Positions 9,283 to 18,558 of a stretch of DNA of 64,000 nucleotides are shown one piece after another (the first letter of the stretch is position 1; each line of letters begins with the position of its first letter). The stretch lies in the NCBI RefSeq assembly GCF_019266065.1, contig NZ_LPNR01000097.1:1-64000 (forward strand), in the 5' to 3' direction. The DNA comes from Nocardia sp. MH4 (GTDB taxonomy: Bacteria > Actinomycetota > Actinomycetes > Mycobacteriales > Mycobacteriaceae). The notes beneath the pieces were generated by a model. The model did no database searches. It was not told the origin of the DNA and saw only the letters and a program-made list of their open reading frames with translations. Position numbers and translations under genes: made by a program.

Positions 9283-11031
9283 TCAGCCGCGGATCTTCGC
9301 GGTGACCGCGGCGACGGCGTCCTCGGCCGCGATCTCCTCGGCCTCGCCGGTGAACCGGTTGCGCAGTTCGACCTTGCCGTCGGCCCAGCCACGGCCGATC
9401 ACCAGGATCCAGGGCATGCCGAGCAGTTCGGCGTCCTTGAACTTGACGCCGGGCGAGGCGGTGCGGTCGTCGAAGAGGACCTCGAGGCCCTGCTTGTCCA
9501 GCCCGGCCACGACCTGCTCGGCGCCCTCGCGGGCGGCGGCGTCCTTGTTGGCGATCACTACGTGCACGTCGAACGGGGCGACCTCGGCGGGCCAGCGCAG
9601 GCCTTTGTCGTCGTGCTGCTGCTCGGCGATCACCGCGACCAGGCGGGACACACCGATGCCGTAGGAGCCCATGGTCAGTCGGACCGGCTTGCCGTTCTCG
9701 CCCAGCACGTCGACGTCGAAGGCATCGGTGTACTTGCGGCCGAGCTGGAAGATGTGGCCGATCTCGATGCCGCGGGCCGACACCAGCGGACCGGCGCCGT
9801 CGGGCGAGGGATCGCCGTCGCGGACCTCGGCGGCCTCGATGGTGCCGTCAGGGGTGAAGTCACGACCGGCGACCAGCCCGACGACGTGCTTGCCCTGCGT
9901 GTCGGCGCCGGTGATCCAGGCGGTGCCCTCGACGACGCGCGGGTCGACGAGGTAGCGAACACCGTTGGCCTGCAGCGCCTTCGGGCCGATGTAGCCCTTC
10001 ACCAGGAAGGGGTTCGCGGCGAAGTCGGCTTCGGTGAGCAACTCCACCTCGGCCGGCTCGACGGAGGCTTCGAGGCGCTTGTCGTCGACCTCGCGGTCAC
10101 CGGGGACACCGATGCCGAGGATCTCGGTCTTGCCGTCCGGGTGGCGCAGCTTGACCATGACGTTCTTGAGCGTGTCGGCGGCGGTGACGGTGCGGTCGAG
10201 CACCTTCGCCTCGTTGGCCCAGTCGACCAGCGTCGCGATGGTGGGGGTGTTCGGGGTGTCGTATTCGACGGCGGCGGGCTGTCCCTCGAGCGGCAGCGGC
10301 GCGGGCGCGGGCGTGACTACGGCTTCCACGTTGGCCGCGTAGCCGGACTCGACGCAGCGCACGTAGGTGTCCTCACCGACGGGGCTCGCGGCGAGGAACT
10401 CCTCGGAGGCGCTGCCGCCCATCGCGCCGGAGGTGGCGGCCACGATGACGTACTCGACGCCGAGCCGCTCGAAGATGCGCTGGTAGGCCGCGCGGTGGGT
10501 GGCGTAGCTGGTGGCCAGGCCCGCGTCGTCGAGATCGAAGGAGTAGGAGTCCTTCATGGTGAACTCGCGACCGCGCAGGATGCCGGCGCGGGGACGTTCC
10601 TCGTCGCGGTACTTGTCCTGGATCTGGTACAGCGTGACCGGCAGATCCTTGTAGGAGTTGTACTCACCCTTGACGGTGAGCGCGAACAGTTCCTCGTGGG
10701 TGGGGCCGAGCAGGTAGTCGCCGCCCTTGCGGTCCTGCAGGCGGAACAGCGCGTCACCGTATTCGGTCCACCGGTTGGTGGTCTCGTAGGGCTCGCGCGG
10801 CAACAGCGCGGGCAGGGAGATCTCCTGGGCGCCGGTGGCGTCCATCTCCTGGCGCACCACGTCCTCGATGCGGCGCAGCGTGCGCAGACCCAGCGGCAGC
10901 CACGAGTACACGCCGGGGGCGATCCGGCGGACATAGCCGGCGCGGACGAGCAGTTTGTGGCTGGGCACCTCGGCGTCGGCGGGATCGTCTCGCAGGGTGC
11001 GCAGGAACAGGCGGGAGAGGCGGGTGATCAC
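9283..11031 (-). CDS. proS: Prolyl-tRNA synthetase
   Basis: Class II aminoacyl-tRNA synthetase charging tRNA-Pro. The 582 residues with a large insertion between motifs 2 and 3 indicate the bacterial-type enzyme with an editing domain. Motif 1 lies around [19 protein letters not shown]. Motif 2 is in [20 protein letters not shown]. The editing insertion spans about 225-400. Motif 3 is in [19 protein letters not shown]. The C-terminal anticodon-binding domain follows. GTG 11031 is chosen because the mycobacterial protein aligns from (M)[19 protein letters not shown]. Confidence 0.97.
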   Translation of the reverse strand: MITRLSRLFLRTLRDDPADAEVPSHKLLVRAGYVRRIAPGVYSWLPLGLRTLRRIEDVVRQEMDATGAQEISLPALLPREPYETTNRWTEYGDALFRLQDRKGGDYLLGPTHEELFALTVKGEYNSYKDLPVTLYQIQDKYRDEERPRAGILRGREFTMKDSYSFDLDDAGLATSYATHRAAYQRIFERLGVEYVIVAATSGAMGGSASEEFLAASPVGEDTYVRCVESGYAANVEAVVTPAPAPLPLEGQPAAVEYDTPNTPTIATLVDWANEAKVLDRTVTAADTLKNVMVKLRHPDGKTEILGIGVPGDREVDDKRLEASVEPAEVELLTEADFAANPFLVKGYIGPKALQANGVRYLVDPRVVEGTAWITGADTQGKHVVGLVAGRDFTPDGTIEAAEVRDGDPSPDGAGPLVSARGIEIGHIFQLGRKYTDAFDVDVLGENGKPVRLTMGSYGIGVSRLVAVIAEQQHDDKGLRWPAEVAPFDVHVVIANKDAAAREGAEQVVAGLDKQGLEVLFDDRTASPGVKFKDAELLGMPWILVIGRGWADGKVELRNRFTGEAEEIAAEDAVAAVTAKIRG

Positions 11032-11135
11032 GGATGCACAGGGTAGTCCCTGGTCCGGGACGCCGTGCAAGCCGATCGCGGTTGCGGGGCCACCACCGGC
11101 CGGGCCGGGCGCGGGCGCCGGTACCGTAGGCGATC

Positions 11136-11882
11136 GTGCTGGTGCTGCTGCCTCCCTCCGAAACCAAGTCCGACGGTGGGTCGGGCGCGCCCCTCGACCT
11201 GGCCGATCTGGCGATGCCGCAGCTCACGGCGGTGCGCGACAAGCTGATCACCGAGGTGGTGCAGCTCGCGGCCGACCCGGCCGCCGCCACCGCGGTGCTC
11301 GGCCTCGGCAAGTCCGCCGACGCCGAGATCGCCCGCAACGCGAGCCTGCGCACCTCGGCGACCCGGCCCGCGCTCGAGCGCTACACCGGCGTGCTCTACG
11401 ACGCGCTGGACGCGGCGTCGTTCACCAAGGCGCAGCGCGCGAAGGCCTATGCGCGCCTCGGCATCGGCTCCGCGCTGTTCGGCGCGGTCCGCGCGGCCGA
11501 CCCGATTCCGGCCTACCGTCTCTCCGGCGGCACCAAACTGCCCGGCCTGCCGACCTTGTCGGCGGTGTGGCGCGATGTCCTGCCGGACGCCCTGTTCGCC
11601 GAGGCGGGCGGCGAACTCCTCATCGATCTGCGCTCGGGCACCTACCAGCAGCTGGGCCGGGTCCCCGACGCGATCACCGCCAACGTGCTCACCGAGCACC
11701 CCGACGGCTCCCGCACCGTGGTCAGCCACTTCAACAAGCATCACAAGGGCCTGCTGGCCCGCGCCCTGGTCCTGACCCGCGCGGAGCCGACCGACATCCG
11801 CGCGGTGGCGAAGGTGGCGACCAAGGCCGGCCTGCGCGCCGAGATCGCCTCCCCTACCGAACTTCTCATCATCACGCGGTAG
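11136..11882 (+). CDS. yaaA: YaaA/DUF328 family peroxide-stress protein
   Basis: A 248-residue member of the YaaA family. In E. coli it lowers free iron and DNA damage during H2O2 stress and binds DNA. Family hallmarks: [10 protein letters not shown] at the N-terminus, [26 protein letters not shown] and [13 protein letters not shown]. There is no ribosome site ahead of the GTG at 11136; TACCGT at 11122-11127 sits at a distance fitting leaderless transcription. Its end overlaps the convergent VOC gene by 11 bp. Confidence 0.9.
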   Translation: MLVLLPPSETKSDGGSGAPLDLADLAMPQLTAVRDKLITEVVQLAADPAAATAVLGLGKSADAEIARNASLRTSATRPALERYTGVLYDALDAASFTKAQRAKAYARLGIGSALFGAVRAADPIPAYRLSGGTKLPGLPTLSAVWRDVLPDALFAEAGGELLIDLRSGTYQQLGRVPDAITANVLTEHPDGSRTVVSHFNKHHKGLLARALVLTRAEPTDIRAVAKVATKAGLRAEIASPTELLIITR

Positions 11883-12267
11883 CGGGTTCCATCAGCTGGA
11901 TGAGGTTGCCGCAGGTGTCGTCGAAGACGGCGGTGGTGACCGCGCCCATCGGCTGGGGTGGCTGGGTGAACAGCACGCCGCGGTCGAGCAGGCGGCGGTA
12001 TTCGGCGTCGAGGTCGTCGACGGTGAAGATCATGCAGGGGATGCCGTCGGCGGTGAGCGCGCTCTTGTAGTTCTGGGCGATCGGGTTCTGGTCGGGCTCG
12101 AGCAGCAACTGGATGCCGTCGACGTCGGCGGGCGAGACCAGGGTCAGCCAGTCGTACTCACCGATCGGCACCCGGTCCTTGACCTGGAAGCCGAGCACGT
12201 CGGTGTAGAACTTCTCGGCCTTGTCCTGGTCGTCGACGAAGATGCTGGTCACACCGATGCGGATCAT
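11872..12267 (-). CDS. VOC (glyoxalase/dioxygenase fold) family protein
   Basis: A 131-residue vicinal-oxygen-chelate protein. It has the two beta-alpha-beta-beta-beta modules: VTSIFVDDQDKAEKFYTDVLGF first, then FTVDDLDAEYRRLLDRGV and the C-terminal FDDTCGNLIQLMEP metal-site strand. Such proteins range from glyoxalases to antibiotic-binding proteins, so the substrate is unassigned. An AGGAGGAC site precedes the ATG, which overlaps the ArsR stop by 4 bp. Translational coupling to an ArsR regulator suggests the pair acts as a unit. Confidence 0.88.
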   Translation of the reverse strand: MIRIGVTSIFVDDQDKAEKFYTDVLGFQVKDRVPIGEYDWLTLVSPADVDGIQLLLEPDQNPIAQNYKSALTADGIPCMIFTVDDLDAEYRRLLDRGVLFTQPPQPMGAVTTAVFDDTCGNLIQLMEPATA

Positions 12268-12545
12268 GTGTCCTCCTGGGGAATCGGCCATCGCTCCGAG
12301 ACCGCGCGCAGCGGCGTGAAATCGGCGTGATGGAACTTGTAGCGGCCTTGCCGACGGGTGGTCACCAGCCCCGCGGCCTCGAGCATGCCCAGGTGCTGGG
12401 TGATCGCCTGCCGCGACGAACTGATCCCGTGGCGGGTGGCGAGCTTGGCGCACAATTCGAACAGCGTCTGCCCGTCCCGCTCGGCCAGTTCGTCGAGCAG
12501 CGCGCGCCGTGTCGAATCCGCCAGGGCGGTGAAGATATCGGTCAC
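12264..12545 (-). CDS. ArsR/SmtB-type winged-helix regulator
   Basis: A 93-residue regulator starting MTDIFTALADSTRRALLDEL, the standard ArsR opening, with recognition helix region SSSRQAITQHLGMLEAAGLV and wing RRQGRYKFHHAD. No Cys metal-site motif (such as CxC in alpha-3) is present, so it belongs to the non-metal subgroup often paired with SRPBCC or VOC genes. GTG 12545 is preferred because GGAGGAG lies about 10 bases upstream; a longer reading adds 14 residues without a site. It is coupled to the VOC gene. Confidence 0.88.
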   Translation of the reverse strand: MTDIFTALADSTRRALLDELAERDGQTLFELCAKLATRHGISSSRQAITQHLGMLEAAGLVTTRRQGRYKFHHADFTPLRAVSERWPIPQEDT

Positions 12546-12634
12546 GGCGTGCGCTCCTCCCGTCGTCTCCCCTCGAACCATAGGCAAGCGATGGCTTGCA
12601 TGTCAAGCATCGGCGCAGGTGGGAGGCTCTCGTC

Positions 12635-13315
12635 TCACACCGTGGCGGCTGCCAAGGCGGCCCGGATCGCCGCGATGTCGCCGGTGGTGGCGGCCGCGGG
12701 CGGCCAGGAATCGCCCGGGACGGCGTAGGGATGGACATAGACCGGGGTGTCGCGCTGGGAACGGCGGCTCTCGGCGAGCGTGCCGCCGTCGACCACGTCG
12801 TAGCCGAGCGCGTCGATCAGGTGGGCCGCGGCGATCTTCGCGGCCGGATCGTCGCCGAAGACCGGCAGCGCGGAGCGGTCGGCCGCGCCCGCGGGACGAG
12901 CGAGCGTGGCCAGGTGCTCGAAGTAGATGTTGTTGAACGCCTTGACCACCTGGGACTCGGGCAGGTGCCGCTGCAGCAGTTCGCTGGTGGTGACGGTGTC
13001 GGCGTCGAGTTCGGCGATCGCGCCGTCGCGCTCGGGGTAGTAGTTGTTGGTGTCGAGCACGACCTTGCCCGCCAGCGGCGCGACCGGTACCTGCTGATAG
13101 GCCTTCAGCGGCACGGTCACCACGACGAGGTCACCGGCGGCCGCCGCCTCCGCGGGCGTCGCCGCCCTGGCCCGCGGGCCGAGTTCGGCGACGAGGTCGG
13201 CCAGCGTCTCGGGTCCGCGAGAGTTGCTGAGCACCACGTCGATTCCGGCCGCCACCGCCAGCCGTGCCACCGTCGATCCGATATTGCCGCTGCCGATCAA
13301 TCCGAGTGTCGTCAT
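12635..13315 (-). CDS. NADPH-dependent F420 reductase-like oxidoreductase
   Basis: A 226-residue Rossmann protein with LGLIGSGNIGSTVARLAV at the N-terminus and LSNSRGPETL after beta-2, typical of NADP binding (SxR). GDLVVVTVPLKAY and VVLDTNNYYPERDG follow, the latter typical of the F420:NADP reductase/ProC-like group, and VVKAFNNIYFEHL. It may transfer hydride between F420 and NADP, but many such paralogs have unknown partners. ATG 13315 is chosen over an upstream TTG. It faces the same way as the neighbouring lysR, 90 bp downstream of that gene. Confidence 0.82.
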   Translation of the reverse strand: MTTLGLIGSGNIGSTVARLAVAAGIDVVLSNSRGPETLADLVAELGPRARAATPAEAAAAGDLVVVTVPLKAYQQVPVAPLAGKVVLDTNNYYPERDGAIAELDADTVTTSELLQRHLPESQVVKAFNNIYFEHLATLARPAGAADRSALPVFGDDPAAKIAAAHLIDALGYDVVDGGTLAESRRSQRDTPVYVHPYAVPGDSWPPAAATTGDIAAIRAALAAATV

Positions 13316-13405
13316 GTGCTCGGTCAACCACCGATCCGGTGCGACTGTTCCCCCGGCGCGGCAGCGAGAGATCCCCCACGGCTCGATCCGGGCGGGAATA
13401 CCGGC

Positions 13406-14314
13406 TCACTCCGCGCGCCACGCGACCGCGGCGGCGAGCAGCCGGGCCCGGACCCGCTCGACGTGCGGGCGGGGCGCCCCACCGACCCGGCGGGCCAGGA
13501 ACGCGGTGTTGATCGGCGGATCCGCCGGATCGAGCAGGGGCACCAGGGTGCCGTCGGCGAGCTCGTCCGTACACAGATAGCGCGGCAGCACGCTGATTCC
13601 CGCCCCGGCGAGCACCGCGGCCAGCACCGCCCGCAGATCGGGGACGATCAGGGCCGGGGTCGCCTCCAGCCGGGTCTCGAACACGTGCCGCCAGTAGCGG
13701 CGCAGGATCGGCAGGTCGGCCGCGTAACTGAGCAGCGGGAGGCCGTCGAGCGCGCCCGGTCCGGTGCGCCGCAGGCGCGCGGTGTCGACCCGGGCCGCCA
13801 CCACCGGCGCCGCGACGAGCAGGAATTCCTCGTCGACGAGCGGCTCGGCGAGCACGGTCCGACCGCGCGGGCGCGCCGTCGAGATCACCAGATCGAGTGT
13901 CCCCGATCGCAGTTCGGCCAGCAGATCGTCGGTGAGGCCGGCCCGGACCGTCAGCCGCACCCCCTCGGCGAGCAGCGGCGCGAGGGCGGGCAGCACCTGC
14001 GCGGCCAACATCTCGGCGGGCCCGCCCAGCAGCACCGGCGGCTCGGGCGGCGCCGGTGTGTCGGCGACGGGGCCACCCACGACCGACGCGAGCGCGTCCA
14101 GCGGGGCGCTCACCCGTGCCGCCAGCTCGTGACCGGCGGCCGTCGGCGCCACCCCGCGCGGCAGCCGCTCGAACAGCGGCGTGCCCAGGTACCGTTCCAG
14201 CGCCTGGACCTGCGTGGTCACCGTGGGCTGGGACAGCCCCACCTGGGCGGCGCCCGCGGTGAGCGATCCGGTCCGATAGACCGCCAGGAAGGTCCGCAAC
14301 TGCACCAGATCCAT
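13406..14314 (-). CDS. LysR family transcriptional regulator
   Basis: A 302-residue LTTR. The N-terminal winged helix reads DLVQLRTFLAVYRTGSLTAG then LSQPTVTTQVQALERYLG. The effector-binding domain spans about 90-295, with PRYLCTDELADG near the C-terminus. The ATG at 14314 gives the canonical MDLxxLRxFL start; a longer frame to 14350 would run through the operator. It is divergent from the DJ-1/PfpI gene, which is the likely target. Confidence 0.92.
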   Translation of the reverse strand: MDLVQLRTFLAVYRTGSLTAGAAQVGLSQPTVTTQVQALERYLGTPLFERLPRGVAPTAAGHELAARVSAPLDALASVVGGPVADTPAPPEPPVLLGGPAEMLAAQVLPALAPLLAEGVRLTVRAGLTDDLLAELRSGTLDLVISTARPRGRTVLAEPLVDEEFLLVAAPVVAARVDTARLRRTGPGALDGLPLLSYAADLPILRRYWRHVFETRLEATPALIVPDLRAVLAAVLAGAGISVLPRYLCTDELADGTLVPLLDPADPPINTAFLARRVGGAPRPHVERVRARLLAAAVAWRAE

Positions 14315-14327
14315 CGAGCCATCGGCT

Positions 14328-14348
14328 GGCCTATGTCTCATATAGGCC
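14328..14348. promoter_or_regulatory. LysR-type operator (T-N11-A)
   Basis: GGCCTAT-N7-ATAGGCC is a perfect 7-bp-arm inverted repeat containing T-N11-A, the canonical LTTR recognition pattern. It starts 14 bp upstream of the lysR ATG in the gap shared with the divergent pfpI-type gene. A second CCTAT half-site follows at 14351. Confidence 0.65.
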
Positions 14349-14451
14349 ATCCTATTGGTCAGGAAATGCCCGAGTACCTAGCGTCGAGAGTGCGACCCGA
14401 CGACGCTGCCGGCCGATCGCCCCGAAACCCGTTGAATGGAGAAGGAATCCG

Positions 14452-15144
14452 ATGGCACACATCCTGTTCGTCCTCACCGGCGCCGATCACTGGACCCTGG
14501 CGGACGGCACGAAGCACCCCACCGGGTACTGGGCCGAGGAATTCGCCGCGCCGTACGCGGCGTTCACCGGCGCGGGCCATACCGTCACCGTCGCGACGCC
14601 GGGCGGGGTGACCCCGCCGGTCGACCAGGGCAGTCTGGCACCCGAGGCCAACGGCGGGGCCGAGCGCGCGCGGGAGATCGCCGAGATCCTGGCCGGGGCG
14701 CAGGCCCTGCGGCAGCCGATCCCGCTCGCCGAGGTCGATCTCGCCGACTACGACGCCGTGTTCTATCCCGGCGGGCACGGCCCGATGGAGGATCTCGCGG
14801 TCGATCCCGTCTCGGGTGCGCTCCTGGTCGACGCGCTGGCCTCGGGCAAGCCGCTCGGTGTGGTCTGCCACGCGCCCGCCGCCCTGCTCGCGACCGCCGA
14901 CGCCGACGGCAAGTCACCCTTCGCCGGGTATCGAGTCGCCGCGTTCAGCAATGCCGAGGAGACCCAGGCAGGCCTGGCCGACAAGGCGAAGTGGCTGCTC
15001 GAGGACCGTCTCGTCGCGCTCGGCGTCGACTATCGCGAGGGTGCGCCGTGGGCCCCGCACATCGAGGTCGACCGCACGCTCTACACCGGCCAGAACCCGG
15101 CGTCGTCGGCGCCGCTCGCGGCACGGATGCTCGACGCCCTCTGA
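14452..15144 (+). CDS. DJ-1/PfpI family class I glutamine-amidotransferase-like protein
   Basis: A 230-residue protein related to Hsp31-type glyoxalase/chaperones. The nucleophile elbow is GVVCHAPAAL, with Cys near residue 142. An upstream YDAVFYPGGHGPMEDLA supplies the conserved glycine-rich loop, and YTGQNPASSAPLA near the end is typical of this clade. It probably handles reactive aldehydes such as methylglyoxal, or protein damage. GGAGAAGG precedes the ATG. It is divergent from lysR across a T-N11-A operator and is followed by a hairpin terminator. Confidence 0.9.
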   Translation: MAHILFVLTGADHWTLADGTKHPTGYWAEEFAAPYAAFTGAGHTVTVATPGGVTPPVDQGSLAPEANGGAERAREIAEILAGAQALRQPIPLAEVDLADYDAVFYPGGHGPMEDLAVDPVSGALLVDALASGKPLGVVCHAPAALLATADADGKSPFAGYRVAAFSNAEETQAGLADKAKWLLEDRLVALGVDYREGAPWAPHIEVDRTLYTGQNPASSAPLAARMLDAL

Positions 15145-15150
15145 CCCACC

Positions 15151-15180
15151 GCCCGGCGGACCGCCACCGGCCCGCCGGGC
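15151..15180 (+). terminator. Hairpin terminator after the DJ-1/PfpI gene
   Basis: GCCCGGCGG pairs with CCGCCGGGC across a 12-base loop, 6 bp after the stop codon. No T-tract. Confidence 0.6.
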
Positions 15181-15198
15181 GTTCGTGTCGGGCCGCAC

Positions 15199-15235
15199 TT
15201 GTGGCGTGGCCCACATGCTCCTACTCTTCGCGCTG
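15199..15235 (+). promoter_or_regulatory. Putative leaderless promoter of the SGNH esterase gene
   Basis: TTGTGG (15199-15204) and TACTCT (15222-15227) are separated by 17 bp, and the GTG start is 8 bases after the -10. No ribosome site is visible. Confidence 0.45.
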
Positions 15236-16107
15236 TGGATCCCCGTCGTTCGCTGAAGAACTGTCTGCGCGTGCTCGCCGCGGTCGTCTGTCTCGCCGCA
15301 CTGCCGTCGGCCCCCGCCCAGGCCGAGCCCTCGACCCCGGACGGCGCGACCTATGTCGCGCTCGGTGATTCCGGGGCCGCGACCACCGGCGCCGCGAACC
15401 TCGACCTCGGCGCGCCCCTGCGCTGCGTACGGTCCACGACCAACGCGCCCAAGCTGGTCGCCGAGCGCCTGCGGCTCACACTCGACGACCGCACGTGCAG
15501 CTCGGCGAAGATCCCCGACCTCTACACCGCCCAGACCGGCGGCGTCGCACCACAACTCGACGCGCTCGGGCCCGCGACGAAGATCGTCACCGTGCACATC
15601 GGCGCCAACGACGCCGAGATGACGAAATACATCCTCGGCGACTGCCACGCGGGCGCGGCGTCGGGCGGGTGCGCCGCGGCCGCCGATCCCGCGTGGGACG
15701 CCGGCATCGACGCCATCGCCCCGGCCTACGCCGCCGCTCTCACCGAGATCACCCGCCGCGCGCCCGGCGCCACGATCTTCGTCGACGGCTGGCCCACCTA
15801 CCTGGCCGACACCAGCTGCCCGGCGATGCTCGGCCTGCTGCCCGCCGACGCCGCCTACATCCAGTCGAAGTTCGCCCGTCTCAACACTGTCGTGGCCCGC
15901 GAGGCCGCCGCGCACGGCGCGATCTACGTCGACACCATCGCCGCCTCGCCCGCCCTCGGCATGTGCGCCGATCCGGCCGTACGCTGGTTCGACCCGCTGG
16001 TGGCCGATCAGACCCTGCTCCCCTATCACCCCACCCTGGCCGGGCAGCGCGGCGTGGCCGAACTGCTCACCGCCGCCATCGAATCCAGCGGCGCCCTGCA
16101 CCGCTGA
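15235..16107 (+). CDS. Secreted SGNH/GDSL-type esterase
   Basis: About 290 residues. A signal peptide (DPRRSLKNCLRVLAAVV.. ending APAQA) indicates export. YVALGDSGAAT holds the nucleophilic Ser (block I, GDS), VHIGANDAEM gives the GxND oxyanion block III, and LPYHPTLAG provides the catalytic His near the C-terminus. Several Cys residues suggest disulfides, as in Streptomyces SGNH lipases. It likely hydrolyses acyl esters outside the membrane; the specificity is unknown. GTG 15235 makes a compact signal peptide and fits the leaderless promoter. The stop is 8 bp from the convergent HD-like gene. Confidence 0.88.
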   Translation: MDPRRSLKNCLRVLAAVVCLAALPSAPAQAEPSTPDGATYVALGDSGAATTGAANLDLGAPLRCVRSTTNAPKLVAERLRLTLDDRTCSSAKIPDLYTAQTGGVAPQLDALGPATKIVTVHIGANDAEMTKYILGDCHAGAASGGCAAAADPAWDAGIDAIAPAYAAALTEITRRAPGATIFVDGWPTYLADTSCPAMLGLLPADAAYIQSKFARLNTVVAREAAAHGAIYVDTIAASPALGMCADPAVRWFDPLVADQTLLPYHPTLAGQRGVAELLTAAIESSGALHR

Positions 16108-16114
16108 GCCGAGT

Positions 16115-16738
16115 TCACTCGGTGAGCTGGGCCAGCTCCGCCGCCAGATTCGCGCGCGCCCGCTCCTCGTAGCGCGCGCGGGCCGCCGGAGTCCGGTACA
16201 GCACAGGCTGATTCGCGATCGAGCGCAGCACCGCGGCGCGACCGGCGCGGAACAGGTCGTCGGGGACGTGCGCGTACTCGGTGCGCACGGCGGTCGCGTA
16301 GGCGGCGTAACTCGCCGGATCGCCCCCGAGGACGACCAGGTCGGCATCGCAGAGCACCGCGCCGTTGGTGTCGCCCGCCTCGGCGTCGTGACCGCGGGTG
16401 AGCAGGACCAGCCGGACCACCTCGTCCACCAACGGCCGTGCGGCGCCCAGGGATTCGAGGACATCGCGGGCCAGGTCGGCGCTGCGTTCCTCGTTGTCGG
16501 CGCGGTCGACGGCGTAGATCGCGTCGTGGAAGAACGCGGCGTAGCGCACCGCGTCGATATCGGCTGCGCTGTCGGCCCATTCGTCGATCGCGCGCAGCAT
16601 CGCGCGCAGATGCTCGGCGGTGTGATAGTGGCGATGGGGTTCGCTGTAGCGGGCGATGATCCCGGCTCCGAGAGGAACGGAGTCCGGTCCGGCCAGAGCG
16701 GTCCAGCGGTCGAGAAGATCCAGCGACGACAACGTCAT
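16115..16738 (-). CDS. HD-superfamily metal-dependent phosphohydrolase-like protein
   Basis: A 207-residue protein matching the group annotated as predicted HD-superfamily hydrolases. It has YSEPHRHYHTAEHLRAML near residues 30-50, FFHDAIY (the HD pair) and LCDADLVVLGG (the distal Asp). These residues would coordinate one or two metals. The substrate is unknown; the genome context (SGNH esterase, PucR) gives no clear hint. ATG 16738 avoids 12 unconserved residues of a longer frame. Confidence 0.82.
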   Translation of the reverse strand: MTLSSLDLLDRWTALAGPDSVPLGAGIIARYSEPHRHYHTAEHLRAMLRAIDEWADSAADIDAVRYAAFFHDAIYAVDRADNEERSADLARDVLESLGAARPLVDEVVRLVLLTRGHDAEAGDTNGAVLCDADLVVLGGDPASYAAYATAVRTEYAHVPDDLFRAGRAAVLRSIANQPVLYRTPAARARYEERARANLAAELAQLTE

Positions 16739-16805
16739 GGGCTCCAGTGTCGGCGGACTCCCGCTCGCCGACAACCCCGATTTCCTGTGAGATCGGCACG
16801 ATGGC

Positions 16806-18449
16806 CTACCGCGGGTCGCCGCCGCCGGTGAGTTCGCGGACCAGTAGCGCGGTGTGCAGCGAGGTCCGGGACTCGCCGTCGTCGAGATCGACGGCGAGGA
16901 TGCGCTCGATCCGGGCGAGCCGGTCGTAGAGCGTCGGCCTGCTGATGGCGAGCGCCTTGGCGAGCTCGGTCTTGTTGCCCGCCAGGTCGAGAAAGCGGCG
17001 CAGGGTGGCGGTCAGATCGCTGCCGTGCCGGATGTCGTGGCGCAGCAGGGCGCTCAGTTCGGTCTCGGCGAAACTCTGCACCCGGGGGTCGTCGCGGATC
17101 AGCGAGAGCAGGCCGCGCAGCCGAATATCCGCGCTGCGGAAGAACATCCGGGTGGGCGCGGCGCGCATCGAGGCCGCGACGGTGGCGACCTCCGTGGCGT
17201 CGGCGAGTCCGCTCGCGGTGTCGAGCAGGGAGTCGGAGTCGGCGCCGACGCCGATCACCGCGCGCCGGACACCGTCGACCCGGCGCACCTCGGTGAGCAC
17301 AGCCGCGCACACCGTGGCGAGCCGCTCGTCGACGACAGCGCCCCGGGCGAGGGCCAGGATCATCGCGACCCGTTCCCCGTCGATCGCGAGTGATCGCGCG
17401 CCCGCACCACGCGGCCCGGGCCGGTGCTCGGTGGCACTGAGCGCCGAGGCGCCGACGAGGCCGAGCCCATGGGTCACCGCCTCGACCACCGCCGCGCTGC
17501 GCCGTTGCGCCGCCACCGGATCCGGGTCGGCGACGGCGTCGATCTCGATGGACAGGGGCACGTAGCGGGCATGCCGGTGCAGCCCGAGCGCGGCCGCCCG
17601 CGCCTGCGCGTCGCGCTCGTCGCCGACCCTGCCCTCGACGAGGTCGGCGATCAGGCCGGTCTGGGCCCGGCGGTGCAGACCGAACCGGTCCTTGTCGATC
17701 ATCCGGTGCAGGGTCAGGGTCTGTGCCGCGCGCTCGAGCACCATCCGCGCGCGCGGTGTCGGTCCGTGGTCCGCGCGCAGGATCAGCCTGCCCCAGCGCT
17801 GCATCTGCGGGCCGACGTCGACCACGCCCTCGCCGCCGGGCAGCAGTCGCGAGGTCGCCTCCCAGTTCTCCAGCAGCGCCGAGGAGGTGGTGTGCCGGGC
17901 GGTCGCGGCCAGTACCCGGTGGGCCAGGTCCTCCAGCACGACCGACGCGTCGAGCATGGTCGCCGCGGTGCGCACGATCTCGGCGAGCGCGGCCCGGCGC
18001 ACACTGAGTTCGGTGAAGGTCTCGTGCACGGTCCGGGCGAACTCGAGCTCGGCGTACTGGTCGGCGACGATCGCGCGATGGACGGCCTCGGTGATCTCGA
18101 CGAAGCGGGTCACCCGGTGCAGCACGATCACCGGCAGCCCGAGGTCGGCGGCCGTGGCCGCGACGACCGGGCCCAGCTCGCTCACATAGCTGCCCAGTTC
18201 CACCACCAGGCCCGCGACCCCGGCCGCGGCCAACGAGCGCAGGTAGGCCACGCGCGCCGGCTCCGGCGCGGCCAGCGCCTGCCCGGTGGTCAGGATCAAT
18301 TCCGCGCCGACCAGCACGTCGGCGACCTCGGCCAGGTCGCTGACGTGCACCCAGCGCACCGGCCGGTCCAGGTGGGCCCCGCAGATCACCTCGGGCTGAC
18401 CTGCCTGGACCACCGGCGTGGCGAGCACATCGGCCACGGTCAACAACAC
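16806..18449 (-). CDS. PucR family transcriptional regulator
   Basis: About 547 residues. The N-terminal PucR ligand domain starts LLTVADVLATPVVQAGQPEV, a GGDEF-like central part spans about 290-420, and the C-terminal PucR helix-turn-helix contains RFLDLAGNKTELAKALAISR followed by TLYDRLARIERIL. Family members sense small metabolites and activate purine, proline or GABA/beta-alanine catabolism. The frame stays open far upstream, antisense to mmsA. I place the start at GTG 18449 because the domain starts there; no ribosome site is seen and TACGAT lies 6 bases upstream, so the mRNA may be leaderless. It is divergent from mmsA, its probable target. Confidence 0.88.
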   Translation of the reverse strand: MLLTVADVLATPVVQAGQPEVICGAHLDRPVRWVHVSDLAEVADVLVGAELILTTGQALAAPEPARVAYLRSLAAAGVAGLVVELGSYVSELGPVVAATAADLGLPVIVLHRVTRFVEITEAVHRAIVADQYAELEFARTVHETFTELSVRRAALAEIVRTAATMLDASVVLEDLAHRVLAATARHTTSSALLENWEATSRLLPGGEGVVDVGPQMQRWGRLILRADHGPTPRARMVLERAAQTLTLHRMIDKDRFGLHRRAQTGLIADLVEGRVGDERDAQARAAALGLHRHARYVPLSIEIDAVADPDPVAAQRRSAAVVEAVTHGLGLVGASALSATEHRPGPRGAGARSLAIDGERVAMILALARGAVVDERLATVCAAVLTEVRRVDGVRRAVIGVGADSDSLLDTASGLADATEVATVAASMRAAPTRMFFRSADIRLRGLLSLIRDDPRVQSFAETELSALLRHDIRHGSDLTATLRRFLDLAGNKTELAKALAISRPTLYDRLARIERILAVDLDDGESRTSLHTALLVRELTGGGDPR

Positions 18450-18558
18450 CGACGAATCGTAATACGAATGCCGCGACTCCGTACAGATCGTCGGCCCTCG
18501 CGCGGGTGGGGATGGACCAGGGTGGAAGCACCACCGTTCCCGGCGAAACGAGGTCTCC

